From: Haliclystus octoradiatus
Lineage: Eukaryota; Cnidaria; Staurozoa; Stauromedusae; Haliclystidae
NCBI GenBank assembly: GCA_916610825.1
Contig: OU744454.1
Coordinates: forward strand, 13,035,141 to 13,099,140
Length of the DNA stretch: 64,000 nucleotides
Direction: 5' to 3'
The notes beneath the pieces were generated by a model, which was not told the DNA's origin, searched no databases, and worked only from the letters and a program-made list of their open reading frames with translations. Numbering within the stretch: position 1 is the first letter of the stretch; each line of letters starts with the position of its first letter. This document shows positions 43,201-54,520 of this stretch, one piece after another. Position numbers and translations under genes: made by a program.

Positions 43201-46200
43201 CAAGAAAAGTTCATGAGACATGAACTCAGTAAAACTTTGCACCTAGATTTCATCCATACAGTATTTTATGAATATATTTGACATTAAGCATTTACACGAT
43301 CATGTAAGATAGGTCTAGAGGCTACTCCTTACCAGGCATTGAGGGTAATGCCCAACCTTCAACCTCCTTGGCAGGAATAGATATGACTTTTTCAGTTGTC
43401 CATTCTCCATCCTAGATCATAAACAAAATTGTACAATAGAAATTATAGACATGTGATTTTACACAACTAAGCATTACATAAACTACAAGTGCAAATTCAG
43501 ATAAATGCTACGAATATCCTTGACAATTTTGATTTGCACTTAAGCCGGTTACTCTGTACACATAATTATATCTATAATACTTTTGTAGTTTACCTCGCCT
43601 TTGTAGAAACGAAAAACAGTACTGCTGAGAGCACATCCAACATAGCCCTGAGCCTCATCCGGGTTATGTAAGAAACGCAATTCCAATGGGATCATACCGT
43701 CCTCGCCTAAATCAAGAGTTTTTAAATACTTGTGTTCGTTCCAGTCCCACAAATGAAGACTATGACCATATAGACCTAAAACAAACAAACAAACAATGAA
43801 GAATATGAAATATCATGGATTTATACATATAGACACTGTAAGACTTTGGGTATGTGTGAGAGAGATAGAAAACAAAGCGTTTCTTCTAGCTCTAAATTTT
43901 ACTGTCCATGCCGTATGGCAGATTACAAGCAATTCACTCAACGATATCTATCTTTTACATTTAAACTACATTTACAATTCCGTTACGTTGTTAACATCAG
44001 GTTACAATACAATATTAAAAGAGTGTCACGTCCTCGAACAATCACATAATAACGATAACCTTACCGTATAAAGCCCTGGGCAAAGACGGCAACATTTGAG
44101 TGACATCAAACACAATGCGACAAATGAAATACACGATGCAACACGTCAGACAAAATCGAAAGCTATACGACAAGGACTTTCGAAGGATTTAAAAGTCGCG
44201 CAAATGTTGCCGTCGTTTGCCCAGGGCTTAATATCACATCACGTAAACAGTCTATATTCATAAAACAACACATCAAATATCAACATTTATTACACACCAC
44301 CCAGATTTATGCTCTCATAAATATCATAACAAATAATCTCTATACATTCATCAAAACACATCAAACTATATAACATTACAATACTATCCTTGATTGATTA
44401 ACAGTAGGCCCCTGGTAATATTAGGGAGGTTTAGATTTGAAACGAAGTCAAAGACAAAGTCAAATTGTCTTTGTGTGCATCCATACTGCGCATGTCTAGG
44501 GAATCACCCCAAAAAACTATAAACTGATAGCTTCGTTCACAATGAAGTTTTTCTAAATCTTTGTAGCCTAAGTTTATTTTCCCCTGCTTTATGACCCAAA
44601 TTTCAAAACAAAGACATTACCGGTACATTAAATTCAAAGACGAATAAGGAAACACTGGCTGAGGATTTAACTTCCAATTCTTTCAAAAATTCCATAAAGC
44701 CAACTTTATCAACGAAACATAAACATACAATTCACTGCTAATACATTACAGGTAACACATTTAGTCATAAATCTAAAATTCGTCAACTGTCTTGTCTTCG
44801 TTATCAATCTAAACAGTCTTTCGGCATGCACCATTCTTCGAAATATTTCAACTTCGACTTTGTCTTTGACTCCGTTACGAATCAAAACCTCCCTATTACA
44901 AATCCCTGCGAAAACAGTTCATGAACGTTAAATGGCCCCAAATTTTCACGAACTGTTCATGAACTGTTCATAAGCTGTCTGTGAGGGTTCATTAACTGTT
45001 CATGAACTCCTGAATTGTTTTTTGTAGGGGCAGGGTTACACTGACATAGTTGTCATGGTGCTACGTCAGTGAGTTTGTATGTAACATACCTGCTTTCAAG
45101 TCGTCCAGGTTAAATCCCCTCATGAAGGCTTTAGGTGCACCCCATTCACTACTGATCATAATATTATGACGGGGTTGATACCAAAAGTCATAGCCAAAAG
45201 GAACAGTCTTATCATCTGCTTGCCATTTACCAGTGACTTCAAATGTTTTACCGTCAAGGAGAATAAAACCACCTAAACATAATAAGATTGTTTCACATTT
45301 ACAAATAATTAAACAAACATGGTCACACAATCCATACCTCTAGTACAACTTGACGCAAACCAGAAGCTCTAAATCCACACTATACAAACCCTTGTTATTT
45401 CTACAATACTGGAATAGTAATAATATTCCACCATTGAGACTTGAAAAGACAAATCAATTCATATTGCACCTACGAAAAACAGTTCAGGAGTTCATGAACA
45501 GTTCACGAACGTTAAATGTTTCCAATTTCCTGAACTGTTCATGAAAGGTTCGTAAACAGTTCATGAACCCTCACAGACAGTCCATGAACAGTTCATAAAA
45601 TTTGGGGCCATTTAACATTCATGAACTGTTCATGAACTTTTTATAAAGTCCAGATCTGTTTTCGCAAGGGTGGTAATAGAAACTAATTAGGGTTGATCAT
45701 GTACTGCAACCCGGTTTTGTTATCCACAAACATATAATCTCATCCGTCAATGACAGCAGTGCAGTGGCTATGTCAGAGTCTATGAAAAAAGACCATCGTA
45801 GTAGTTCCAATCCTCTTCAAAGAATTAATTAAATTGAATTCTGTCACTCAACACATGCCCTGCGAAAAACAGTTCAGGAGTTCATGCACAGTTCATGAAT
45901 GTTAGCTGCCCCTAATTTGTATGAAATTTTCATGAAATGTTCCAGAAAAGTTCAAGACAAGAACCCTCATGGACAGTTAATGAACAGCTCATCAACAATC
46001 CATGAAAATTTGGGAGCATTCAATGTTCATGAACTGTTCATGAACTCCTGAACTGTTTTTCCCAGGGGATGAACCAAATGTCCCTAATGCAAATTGAATT
46101 TTCAATTTTCCATAATAATGATCAGAATTCCAATCAACGTGCGACAGAAATCATATAACAAACCTCTAGCGTTGCCTTTTTCGTCACCCATGCCACTGAT

Positions 46201-49200
46201 CATAATATGTCCATCTGGTAAACAATGTGATGTATGGAGATAACCTACACCTCCTTTCTTGAATACATTGTCAGCTTCAACAATCTTTAATAGAAACATT
46301 TGATTAGACTGTTAGACTACTGACACACATAATAGAGATAAATTAAAAGGTATCATAATTGCATTTGAAGAATGTTGGGAAATTGGGGGTTTGATTGATA
46401 GTCGAAGGGTAGATACATGAATTTATGGATTAATATTTTGATGTTATCCCTGCGAAAAACAGTTCAGGAGTTTATAAACAGTCCATGAACAGTTCATAAC
46501 GTTACATGGCCCCAGATTTTCATGAACTGTTCATGAACCGTCTGTGAGGATTCATGAACTGTTTCTGAACGGTTTATAAAAATTGGGACCATTTAACGTT
46601 CATGAACTGTTCATGAACTATCTGTGAGGGTTCCTGAACTATCTATAAATAGTTCATGAAAATTGGGATATGTTAACGTTCATGAACTGTTCATAAACAG
46701 GTCATAAAAATTGGGACCATTTAACGTTCATGAACTAGAACTCCTGAACTGTTTTTTGTAGGGATACTCTTGAATGATATTGTTGATATTGTGTATCAAC
46801 CGATTTGCAGCATGATACAAAAAATATAAGGAAATCCATCATATAATTAGATAAAATACTGACCTTGAATAGTTTGGGGGCTCTTGGGTCTGTTTCAGTA
46901 TCAAAAATAATGACACGGCTTGTGTTAATTGAAGGCATGATAAGTCGATTTCTTTTCTTAGATTGATCTCCGTGACAACTAAGAACATAAGAGGCAGCAT
47001 GTTGTAGTAAATTGCTAATTGATTAGAGCCTCATAACTATTGTAATTCAACATAAGCAGGACATCGGAATAATATATACCATTCACAATGTGTATTACAG
47101 TTGTAGCAGATTATCATACAGGCATAATGTTGATATTAGGGATGGGACGATGATCGGATCCTACGTTTTGAACCTTTATCCTAGCAAATTTACCGGGATG
47201 GTTCCGAATCCAGATGTGGGTCCAAAATATGATGTAAAATAAGATCCGAAATAGAACCCAAATAGACTCTATTCCATTTGAACTGCTAAAATAATTACAT
47301 TTTTATGGACAATCGAATATCAATATTCATTATTTAAATTGTATTATTCTGATTTTGTTGCTGAACAGATTTTTCAATAAGTCTTCGATTATATCCCGCG
47401 TCTTACGCGATAAATTGTATTTTGGTAAGTTTCCTTTATTTGATATGTAGTGGATTGTTCTGTGCCTATTGTTTATCATAATGTATTTCCTTTGTTAAAT
47501 GTAAAGCTTCCGTTTGTAATCACGTATACCTTGTAGTAATGTAAATCACTGTATGTAATATACCAACCCTCTTCTCGTCTGCCCTTCGTGGCGACAACAT
47601 CTACATTAGCAAAGCTGGTCCACCTTCATAGAGGCTCTGTTTATCAACGGTCATATTAACCCTTATTCATCCTCTCCCTGTTGGTGGCCAGCTACAACTA
47701 TTACATCAAATATATATCTAATCAACGTCTATGTACGCGTGTGGTAATTTATCAATACATCGACTCATTCCACTCGCTACAGATACACCCATTGTTTGAC
47801 ACACACACATACAACACCAATTATCATAGTGATTCTCTTGTTATTTTTTTTCTTTCATATAATTATTTTGATACCCATCGGTATCTTCATCAGTAAATAA
47901 GTTCTACTGTATTTATTATATTCACTGATATAGATACCGAAGGGGTATCGAATTAATTATATGAAAGAAAAAAATAAGAAGAAAATTACTATGATAATTG
48001 GTGTTGTATGTGTCTCAAACAATGGGTGTATCAAATAAAGGAAACTTACTAAAATACAATTTATCATGTAAAACGTGGGATTTAATCAAAAGCTTATTAA
48101 AAGAACCAATTAAGCAACAAGATCACAATAAAATAATCAGTTTTTGGACTTTTTACAGCAGTTTGTCTGAAATAGGAAATTTTAGAGCCGGAATCGGAGT
48201 AAGATGCTATTTTTCTTGCATTTTCGGAGCTGGACTTAGAGTCATACTTGTTAATATATTTTCATATACTATAGTGTCTAGTAAGTCTACCTAAAGTAAC
48301 TTATCATCTTATTATTTCGAAAAACTTTTCGCTAATTAATTATTGATATAGGATCTGGGTTAAAATTTACAGTTGAGCCGGTCTTGATGGATGTTTATTA
48401 ATACATTGGACCATTTAACCTAGATGAACTGTTTACAGGAGTAGAGCTGCAACTATCAGTTTCATGAAGTAGAACATGGGGTAGGGGCTCTTGCTCAATC
48501 AAACCCTTAAAGACCAGACTCCAAATCTCGGATGATGGTACATTTTGTTGGTACAGTAGGTAGTGTCATTGTTATATGTACCTGCTGCAAGAATTCCATC
48601 CACTATGATGAAGTTCATCTCCGCCATCTGGTAGTTCAGTACGGTGAATGACCTAGGTAATAAAATAAGATACAATGTTACCTACATTATGAGATGTAAA
48701 AGTAACGAAAATACGTAAAAAATTAAGGATATATTTCTATGTGATTCTTTCTGCTAAAATTTGATCAGATTGCAGTGCATTAGCTGTTAATTAGGTATTT
48801 TACATGCTCAATACTTCCACAGGGGCATGAACAAACACCTCCTTGGCGAAGGGGTGCCATCAGCACCCTAACCTTCCTCTTTCGAGACTCCATATGTTGA
48901 AGCTCTGTATCTGCCATCTGGATTCGGAAACATGTGGATATTACCACCCAAGCAAACAATCACAATGCATTTGCAATTGCCGATGGAGTGGACATGAAAA
49001 TTTGAAAATGTTTACAAGTTCAAGTTTTTTTTGTCAAGGAGTATTTGTGGTATCTCAAAGATTTTAAATATGATTAATGTCAATAGAAAACCTCATATAA
49101 TACAGTTAAACTTCCTGCATAACCTACTATTTATATGCAAGAATCATTGTAGGTCTATAAGCAGGCTGTCACAAAGTGCGGGATCCTGGGAACCTGGTTC

Positions 49201-52200
49201 CAGGAAGGCCAGCACAAACTCAGAAGGTTTCCAATTTTATCATGATTATTTTCTAATTCAAAGTTAATTATTTTTGGATTTCATATTTTTGATGTTTTAA
49301 AATCCATGCATCTTGCTTCAAAGTAAGTCAAATTTCTGAAATTTTAAGATCAATTCTTCAAAACTATAAATCACTATAAATTCAATCCCAGAAGGTTTAC
49401 AATAGAACAACACAGTTCCCGGAAGGTCAAAACTTTTATGACACCCTGTCTATAAGTTTGGAAATAGACCTCAGACTTGCTTGACCCTACGGTTTATAAA
49501 AGTGTTGACAAACAATACCAAAATCAACACTAGGATGTGATTGACCTCCAGGGCACCAACTGTAGACCATTGTGCAGCCTTGAAGGGACATACATGACTG
49601 ACATTTATAGTTCCTTGTGGTAACTAAGGTCACTGGTTTCTATTAACACTCATGAAAGTAATCGAAACTGCTAACCATTAGTCTAAAGAAAGGTTTCAAC
49701 TACTGTTTAACTTCCGCAAATATTTTTCTTTAATAACAAATTCTTAGGAATTTGAACTATAAAATCAAAATTGATCACTAACTGATCACTAATTGAAATT
49801 TTACTTCATATTTCCTAATTACATATCAACTTTATAATTTTTTTGTTACTTCTGAATATAGATGGCCTTATAGAAAACAGGTTTTCTGATGTTGTTGGAG
49901 CCAGCAGCAAACTGTCAACAAATTATTTTAGATTAAAATTAACAGAGCATCACACTGGACTTGTTGGCTCATTATGTGAATATTCTGGAGTCTAAAACTA
50001 AGCAAAACATGTAGGCTATTTATATCAAAAGCATAGGCTTAGGCCTACTGTCATTGTCAGCCTACATGAACAGGGTCCGACAAAAGGTTCAGCCTTCTGG
50101 AATCCTGGAGGCATTCAACATTTTCTTCTTAATTTTTATGTTGAGATTTGAACAATAACCCATTTTGAATATCAATTTTCTTCTGAATTTTTTTGTTGAT
50201 GTTTGACCAATAAATCATTATATTAACATTCTTTCATCAGACTGTTTATATCCATTTTAGATTCAGTCACTAAGCTTATCTGTTCAATGTTGTAGGAGAA
50301 TCAGGGCCAGGCAAATAGGTTCAGTGTTGCGGCACGCTAACAGCATTTCAACATAATCTTTTGAATTATCTTGTTGAGGTTTGATCAATAAATCATAAAA
50401 AATACCAATCTTCTTCTAAATTTACTCTAGCTTTCCGGAATCTAGGATTTCCAGGATTTATCCCTTTTTATCGGACCCTGGTGACCGTTTGAAATATCGT
50501 AATGGGTCTTGGTACTGGCTCCCAAAATATTATGAGCATTGTTTGGCATAATATTATGAGATTATGTCATTATGAGATCAATACCGTGATTTCAAGTTAA
50601 ATCCTATTCTGTTTGAACACCGAGTAATAAGATGAATAATCAGTAAGCTGAACTCATGTAGCCGAGCATTGGCCTAATAGTTGCTTGATAGTTTATGTCA
50701 ATAACTTAATCCCTGTTGTTACAGTGTGACCCGTTTAAGTGCAAGTAAGAACTGCGAACGATTTCAGTTGCATTTATCTGAATTTGCACTTATCTGAAAT
50801 GATTTAGCAAACATTTGACCAGAAATATTTTATAGGTTTTCAGATTCAGGTTGCAGATAAGCAGGAATCTCACTTATCCAAATTGCACTTAAGCGGGTTA
50901 CACTGTACTAGTTATAACAGACAAGACGTCTTAGGCTAGTAATAATGAAATAAAAGACAGATGTCAGCTTTGTAGTGGTCTTCATGTTGTAATCACTGTT
51001 TACATCACTATGTACTTTTATCTAAATTGTCAATCTTAATAATTTCTTGTTACAACTCTATATGTGTGTAGACTGTATCACATAAAACATTTTCTTTTTA
51101 ACTATTGTTATTATATTTTATACATCAAGTCAAGCCATCGCCACTCATTTCAATATGCTGGTGCCGACAAGTGGAATGATCTACCGTCTACAATGAAGGA
51201 GGTTTCCAAAAGGAAAAGTTTCAAAAGTCTCATTGAGAAGCATTTAAATACCAATAAAATCACATCATCTTAACTGTCAAGTTTGTATTTAATTAATCTT
51301 GTAGCTGTATATATCTATGTATTATTGTAATCAATTATTTGTGTTTACTGCCCTAGTTTATTACGTAAATCAGTCCTGCGAAAAAAAAGTTATTGTAAAA
51401 CTTATCAGGCTTCTGAATAAATGATAATGATGATGATGATGACGATGTCTTACCGTATGCAGTGCGTCTGTTGCATACTGTCTAACGGTCATAGCAGTCC
51501 CTAGTATCTTAACATCAGTAGGCACAATCTATCATTATCATACAGCAGCCAGCTACAGTAGGTAGATAAATTGACCACTATAATATGCAGGTGGCTTTTA
51601 TATAGAAGGTTGATTCAATAGAAAATACTACTTTAGACATACGGTGAAACCTGTATATAACAGCCAGCTACGAGATGTAGATAAATTGACCACTATATGC
51701 AGGTGGCTCTTATATACAGGGTTGATTCAATAGAAACTACTATTTTAGAAATAAAAATCTTACCTGACAGAAGGTGTTTGATGATGGATCAATATCAACC
51801 GTTGCAAGATAATCAGGGTTAGAATTACCAGTTCCATTATAGACACAGGGGACATAAAATAATTTCTCTCTTTCACCTTTCTCCATAGCTTCAAGCGGAG
51901 TGGCAAATCCTGGGCCACAGCCACAGCAGTCTGTGTCTACAAATAAGAAAGTGGCATTCGGAAAACTTAATTCGGCTTACCAGTCCGTTCCCTGAAGTCT
52001 GGAGTATAATTGGTAAGCTTAAATCAAACTACAAACGTGCGGTAGTGCAGTTGTTAGGTTGCTGGACCTCCGCCCGCAGGGTCTTATATAGGTTCACTCC
52101 CTGGCAGGAGCACTATTGCTTGGCGCCAGAAAGTACCTTTAAAGTAGCATACACTCCAAAACAGGCAAACACAAATCAACCACCCCGGTGAAAAAAGCTG

Positions 52201-53106
52201 CTAGCTTACAAGGTAGGCCTAGTGGCTAACTGATACATGCAAACAAAAAATTATACCCCCTTCCCTTCAGTCTTGTATAAAGCCCCCTGAACTAAATTCA
52301 TGTATCATATTTCAGGGATTAGAATTCATGGCAACGCCTCCTTTCTCAAAACTTCACATTTATTCAATAGTAATAAAAATTTACTGCTTCAAATAATATA
52401 TCAGCACCGTTTGAAATTTCAAATTTATTTGTAGGTACAAAGTCTACATCAAATTTGAAATTGTCCTTTGTGTTACATAATTTGAAAAAGCCGTCACTTT
52501 GAATTGGTGTCATATTGTGAAGTGACTATTGTCAACTCAAAATTTTGCGACTACTTCATGATTGCAAAACAAACTCAAACTATATTTCATAGTGTTGTAT
52601 AATTAGAGCAAATAAAATAATGAGACAACTGTCCACTCTGATTCTCAATATAAGTGCAAAACTGATATAAGATAGGATGTTAATAATTGAGACACAACGC
52701 GTCAATTCTTAAATTTTAAATGGATCGTGACAAGACCTGACAATGTTGGATTAGTGAAAAAGGTTTCAAGATTCATGTGGAAGATAAATCGAATTTCAAA
52801 ATGAGCGTAATTATGCAACTTCAGGTGGTTATCTGTCCAGTTTGTAGCTGGAATATCAAATTATTATTTTTAAATTTAATAAAATAAATCCTATTTCTGT
52901 TGGCTCCTTCATAAATTTCACTGTACATAATTTGAGCTTTTGATAATAAAAACCATTCAGCCAGACAGTGGACAGTGGATACCACACAATCAAGTTCTAG
53001 AATCTTTATTGGAAATAATGACAAAATATATTGACCAAAAGGAATAACTGGACTTACCTTATATTGACCTAAATAAATAACTGGACTTACCTTTTGCAAC
53101 AGGCAT
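40246..53106 (-). CDS. SELENBP1: Selenium-binding protein / methanethiol oxidase, complete gene
   Basis: Eleven exons were assembled: 53106-53091, 51936-51764, 48652-48582, 46978-46864, 46284-46164, 45272-45090, 43775-43594, 43411-43333, 42504-42383, 41442-41231 and 40408-40246. Total 1437 nt, 478 aa, one uninterrupted frame with GT-AG introns; the family is usually about 470 aa. Seen: the N-terminal [24 protein letters not shown], the selenium-ligand cysteine context NTFCQVIH (C62), the His-rich HHSGWNSC (78-85), [10 protein letters not shown] (141-150), [29 protein letters not shown] and the C-terminal [16 protein letters not shown]. Known for the family: a cytosolic, copper-dependent enzyme converting methanethiol to hydrogen sulfide, formaldehyde and hydrogen peroxide. 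The first coding exon has only 16 nt (MPVAK), typical of a gene with a split N-terminus. The introns are packed with MITEs, SINEs and LINE tails, yet no exon is hit. Confidence 0.95.
40959..41131. mobile_element. Pogo/Tigger-like MITE copy
   Basis: Ends CAGTCAAACCTGCATAAC and TATACAGGTTTCACTG in inverted orientation relative to the copy at 31117. The TA target is not clean on the left. It lies in the last intron of the SELENBP gene. Confidence 0.65.
41560..41690. repeat. Degenerate GTTCATGAAC-family copy
   Basis: ATGAACTGTTCATGAACACC and CAGTTCATGAACGTTAGATA are present without the CCCTGCG ends. Probably an old fragment of the family described at 46447-46764. Confidence 0.45.
41870..42187. 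mobile_element. Inverted-repeat MITE in a SELENBP intron
   Basis: Left CCTGCGTACTAACCCAATGG and TGGTCTGTGAACCAA pair with right TTGGTTCACAGATCATATGG, TTTGGGGGTAGG and TATGCAGG. About 318 bp; target duplication unclear. Confidence 0.5.
42537..42710 (+). mobile_element. Old tRNA-headed SINE (family 2) copy
   Basis: TTTATGTAGTGGTTAGAGCG (A-box region), GGTTCAATCCC (B box), GTTAGAAAGGGTATACTG and CCATCCCGGCGATAAAAAGC match the family at 38371 with many changes. It is truncated at the right by the MITE at 42713. Confidence 0.6.
42713..42894. mobile_element. GTTCATGAAC-family MITE, complete, TA target site
   Basis: The 182-bp element has near-perfect ends CCCCTGCGAAAAAAGTTCAT and (right strand) TTTTTTCGCAGGGG, flanked by TA (42711-42712 and 42895-42896). 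The interior is largely GTTCATGAAC and related palindromes. It defines the ends of the family. Confidence 0.8.
43489..43560. repeat. Partial copy of the GTTTAAGTGCAA-type MITE
   Basis: Contains TACAAGTGCAAATTCAGATA and TTGCACTTAAGCCGGTTAC, matching the ends of the MITE at 50723-50908 in compact form. It lies directly beside SELENBP exon 7. Confidence 0.5.
44072..44228. mobile_element. 157-bp MITE, TAA target site
   Basis: AGCCCTGGGCAAAGACGGCA at the left pairs with TGCCGTCGTTTGCCCAGGGCT at the right, apart from one base. TAA flanks both sides (44069-44071 and 44229-44231). The 3-bp TWA-type duplication suggests a PIF/Harbinger-like source. Confidence 0.7.
44424..44893. mobile_element. 470-bp MITE, TA target site
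   Basis: Ends GGGAGGTTTAGATTTGAAAC and (right) ...AATCAAAACCTCCC, with GAAGTCAAAGACAAAGTC mirrored by GACTTTGTCTTTGACTCC. TA flanks at 44422-44423 and 44894-44895. No coding capacity. Confidence 0.7.
44904..45030. mobile_element. GTTCATGAAC-family MITE copy
   Basis: Starts CCCTGCGAAAACAGTTCATG and ends TGAATTGTTTTTTGTAGGGG; interior CATGAACTGTTCATGAACTG. It lies about ten bases from the right end of the previous MITE. Confidence 0.7.
45468..45671. mobile_element. GTTCATGAAC-family MITE copy
   Basis: ACCTACGAAAAACAGTTCAG at the left and GTTTTCGCAAGGGT at the right, with repeated GTTCATGAAC-type palindromes and the TTAAATG / CATTTAAC inner pair. Confidence 0.65.
45858..46068. mobile_element. 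GTTCATGAAC-family MITE copy
   Basis: CCCTGCGAAAAACAGTTCAG at the left and CTGAACTGTTTTTCCCAGGG at the right. The interior is more decayed than in the other copies. Confidence 0.65.
46447..46764. mobile_element. GTTCATGAAC-family MITE, 318 bp, TA target site
   Basis: TCCCTGCGAAAAACAGTTCA at the left, TGAACTGTTTTTTGTAGGGA at the right, TA flanks at 46445-46446 and 46765-46766. The interior has tandem blocks of the form GGGACCATTTAACGTTCATG, expanded compared with the 182-bp copy at 42713. Confidence 0.78.
47394..48080. mobile_element. Fold-back element with hammerhead-like cores in both arms
   Basis: Outer arms: ATTGTATTTTGGTAAGTTTC against GAAACTTACTAAAATACAAT. Inner arms (about 47785-47893 and 47924-48030): CACCCATTGTTTGACACA and ATTATCATAGT against their complements. 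On the minus strand, 47893-47870 reads CTGATGA, then a 6-bp helix GATACC/GGTATC with a 4-base loop, then AAAA. On the plus strand, 47924-47953 reads CTGATAT, the same helix, then GAAT. CTGATGA-helix-GAAA is the hammerhead ribozyme core known from Penelope-like terminal repeats. A piece (47618-47705) recurs inverted at 59195-59285. Activity is doubtful because each core has a change. Confidence 0.6.
49162..49448. mobile_element. hAT-like MITE, 8-bp target duplication
   Basis: CAGGCTGTCACAAAGTG at the left and, at the right, CTTTTATGACACCCTG. TCTATAAG flanks both sides exactly (49154-49161 and 49449-49456). The interior contains GGGAACCTGGTTCCAGGAAG and, near the right end, TTCCCGGAAGGTC. 287 bp, non-coding. 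Confidence 0.78.
50071..50480. mobile_element. hAT-like non-autonomous element
   Basis: CAGGGTCCGACAAAAGG at the left and TTTTTATCGGACCCTG at the right. Internal segments repeat ATCTTCTTCTAAATTT-like and TTGACCAATAAATCAT-like words. No 8-bp duplication is left, and a second CAGGGCC start near 50305 suggests a composite. A related piece is at 59376-59555. Confidence 0.55.
50723..50908. mobile_element. MITE with CAGTGTGACCCGTTTAAGTG ends
   Basis: CAGTGTGACCCGTTTAAGTG at the left pairs with CACTTAAGCGGGTTACACTG at the right. The flanks are TA-type (TTA...TAC). The interior has a mirrored CTTATCTGAA/CAGATAAG pair. It resembles pogo/Tigger-derived MITEs. Confidence 0.65.
51105..51275 (+). mobile_element. 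LINE reverse-transcriptase C-terminal remnant
   Basis: The frame reads [18 protein letters not shown] followed by [18 protein letters not shown], the common C-terminal pattern of CR1/L2-like reverse transcriptases. It appears inserted into a unit whose two sides (51055-51104 and 51450-51540) match 57725-57900. A GAT-rich tail (51420-51445) follows. Confidence 0.6.
51539..51752. mobile_element. Two adjacent pogo/Tigger-like MITE fragments
   Basis: AAATTGACCACTATA occurs at about 51567 and again at about 51685. The second fragment starts GGTGAAACCTGTATATAACA, and both contain CAGGTGGCT...TTATATA. It abuts SELENBP exon 2 on its intron side. Confidence 0.6.
52034..52230 (+). mobile_element. Old tRNA-headed SINE (family 2) copy
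   Basis: GTGCGGTAGTGCAGTTGTTA, CGCCCGCAGGGTCTTA, AGGAGCACTATTGC and ACCACCCCGGTGAAAAAAGC follow the order of the copy at 38371. Confidence 0.65.
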
Positions 53107-53589
53107 TTTCTATGGTCTAAACACCGTTGAAAACTTTTGCAAAGAGTTTACAAGTCTGCTTGACGGTGTGAAGTGACAGAATCGTCAGACCTTGTCCAAA
53201 GTGTGTGGACTGGATCCTGTACGTAGAATTTTGCGGTCACTTTTCTTACACAATTTGATATGGTCGAGTAGATAGGTACATAGAGATCATGAATCTCAAA
53301 TCTTTTGTTTATTTGAATTTTAACTTATCTTTTCATACCCAGTTATCGTTATTATACTGTCCCTTTGTCCGAAAAAATATGTTTGGTACAATCTTCTTTG
53401 TATCTGAATCAGCCAAACGGTTAAAGGATTATTGTCTATTGTGAAAAAAACTATAAGGTCAGAACATAAAAGATATTTATTCCAAACGATAACAACGTAT
53501 GGAAATAAAAAGTGCAAACAATCGTAGATCCATCAGATATAGCGAAAGGTGGACCAGCAAGAATGGGGCGTGGCGGTTCCTATTTTCGG

Positions 53590-53954
53590 ATCTGCATGGT
53601 TTAGATAGATAGATAGATTTAATTTGCATGACAAAAAAAAATAAAAATGCCATGAAAGGCAGAATACAGGGTAAAAGGTTAGTGATACCGCTTATGTACA
53701 GCCTAATATAAAACTAAAATTTAGGAATAGTTGCAATAGGTGCTGAAATTTACAGTATTCAAATCTGTACGGAATTTATTTAAATTTTTATTGAGAACTA
53801 TAGAGTCTGGAAGACAATTCCACCAAGGAATGACTCTCAAGGCAAAGGAATGTTTCACTATCTCAAAACGAGGTATAATGTTACTTTGCAGCATCATAAA
53901 ATGGCCAAGAAGGGCATATTTGGATGACTTAATTGAAAACACATCTGAATTCAC
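53590..53954 (-). mobile_element. LINE 3' end (CR1/L2-like)
   Basis: On the minus strand the frame 53954-53721 encodes IPRFEIVKHSFALRVIPWWN followed by CLPDSIVLNKNLNKFRTDLN, a reverse-transcriptase C-terminus. A short 3' UTR follows and ends in the microsatellite tail (ATCT)n at 53603-53620. 5'-truncated, as usual for LINEs. Confidence 0.7.
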
Positions 53955-54099
53955 ATTTTGAATTCACACCCGAATCCGATTTTAAAATAAATTCGACATA
54001 AACGAGATCCGTTATGAGGGGGATTTTCGTGAACTGTGATTCAATGTTTCTAGGTCCCGTGATTCATGAAATCGGTTATTTCTCTCCGTGTTGTCAGCC

Positions 54100-54250
54100 G
54101 ATATAAAACTGTGATAGACAGGTGGGCCTTAATCACAGGGTTAGCTTAGCTCTACAGAATTTTTTACTTTAGATATTTGAAAGCATGACTATTATTATAG
54201 GCATGTGTCCACTTTATAGAGATGGCCTTTATAACAGGTTTGACTGTACT
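54100..54250. repeat. Decayed pogo/Tigger-like MITE
   Basis: GATAGACAGGTGGGCCTTA near the left and GGCCTTTATAACAGGTTTGA followed by CTGTAC at the right match the family at 31117. It lies upstream of the LRR-Roc-COR gene. The remaining 53955-54520 may hold the promoter; a TTTCAG|TGTCGAC at about 54494 could be a 5' UTR acceptor. Confidence 0.5.
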
Positions 54251-54520
54251 CTCTTAGCCTAAGTCGCACATATATCTGATTAATAACAAAAACGATTATT
54301 ATCAATATTATAAACGTTCAAATTTACCGTCCCCTCTCCGACTACGGCCGCGGACTACTTTACAGATCGCTAACCTCATTTTCACGTTGATTTCTCACAA
54401 TGTGCGTTTTCCACTTTCGATTTTATTTGCTTGATTAGTTTGTTTTATCTTATTTGTCTTCGTGTCTGTTTTCGTTTGATTTTCCTTGTATTTCAGTGTC
54501 GACTAAAGTAGCGTGTTAGA

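Noticed and set aside
41560-46764. Regularly recurring GTTCATGAAC considered as a CRISPR array
   Set aside because: Spacing is irregular, units are palindromic, copies have transposon-like ends with TA duplications, and the host is a eukaryote.
47681-48294. Frames of 71 and 98 codons
   Set aside because: They lie on the fold-back arms and partly mirror each other; no coding signal beyond the repeat.
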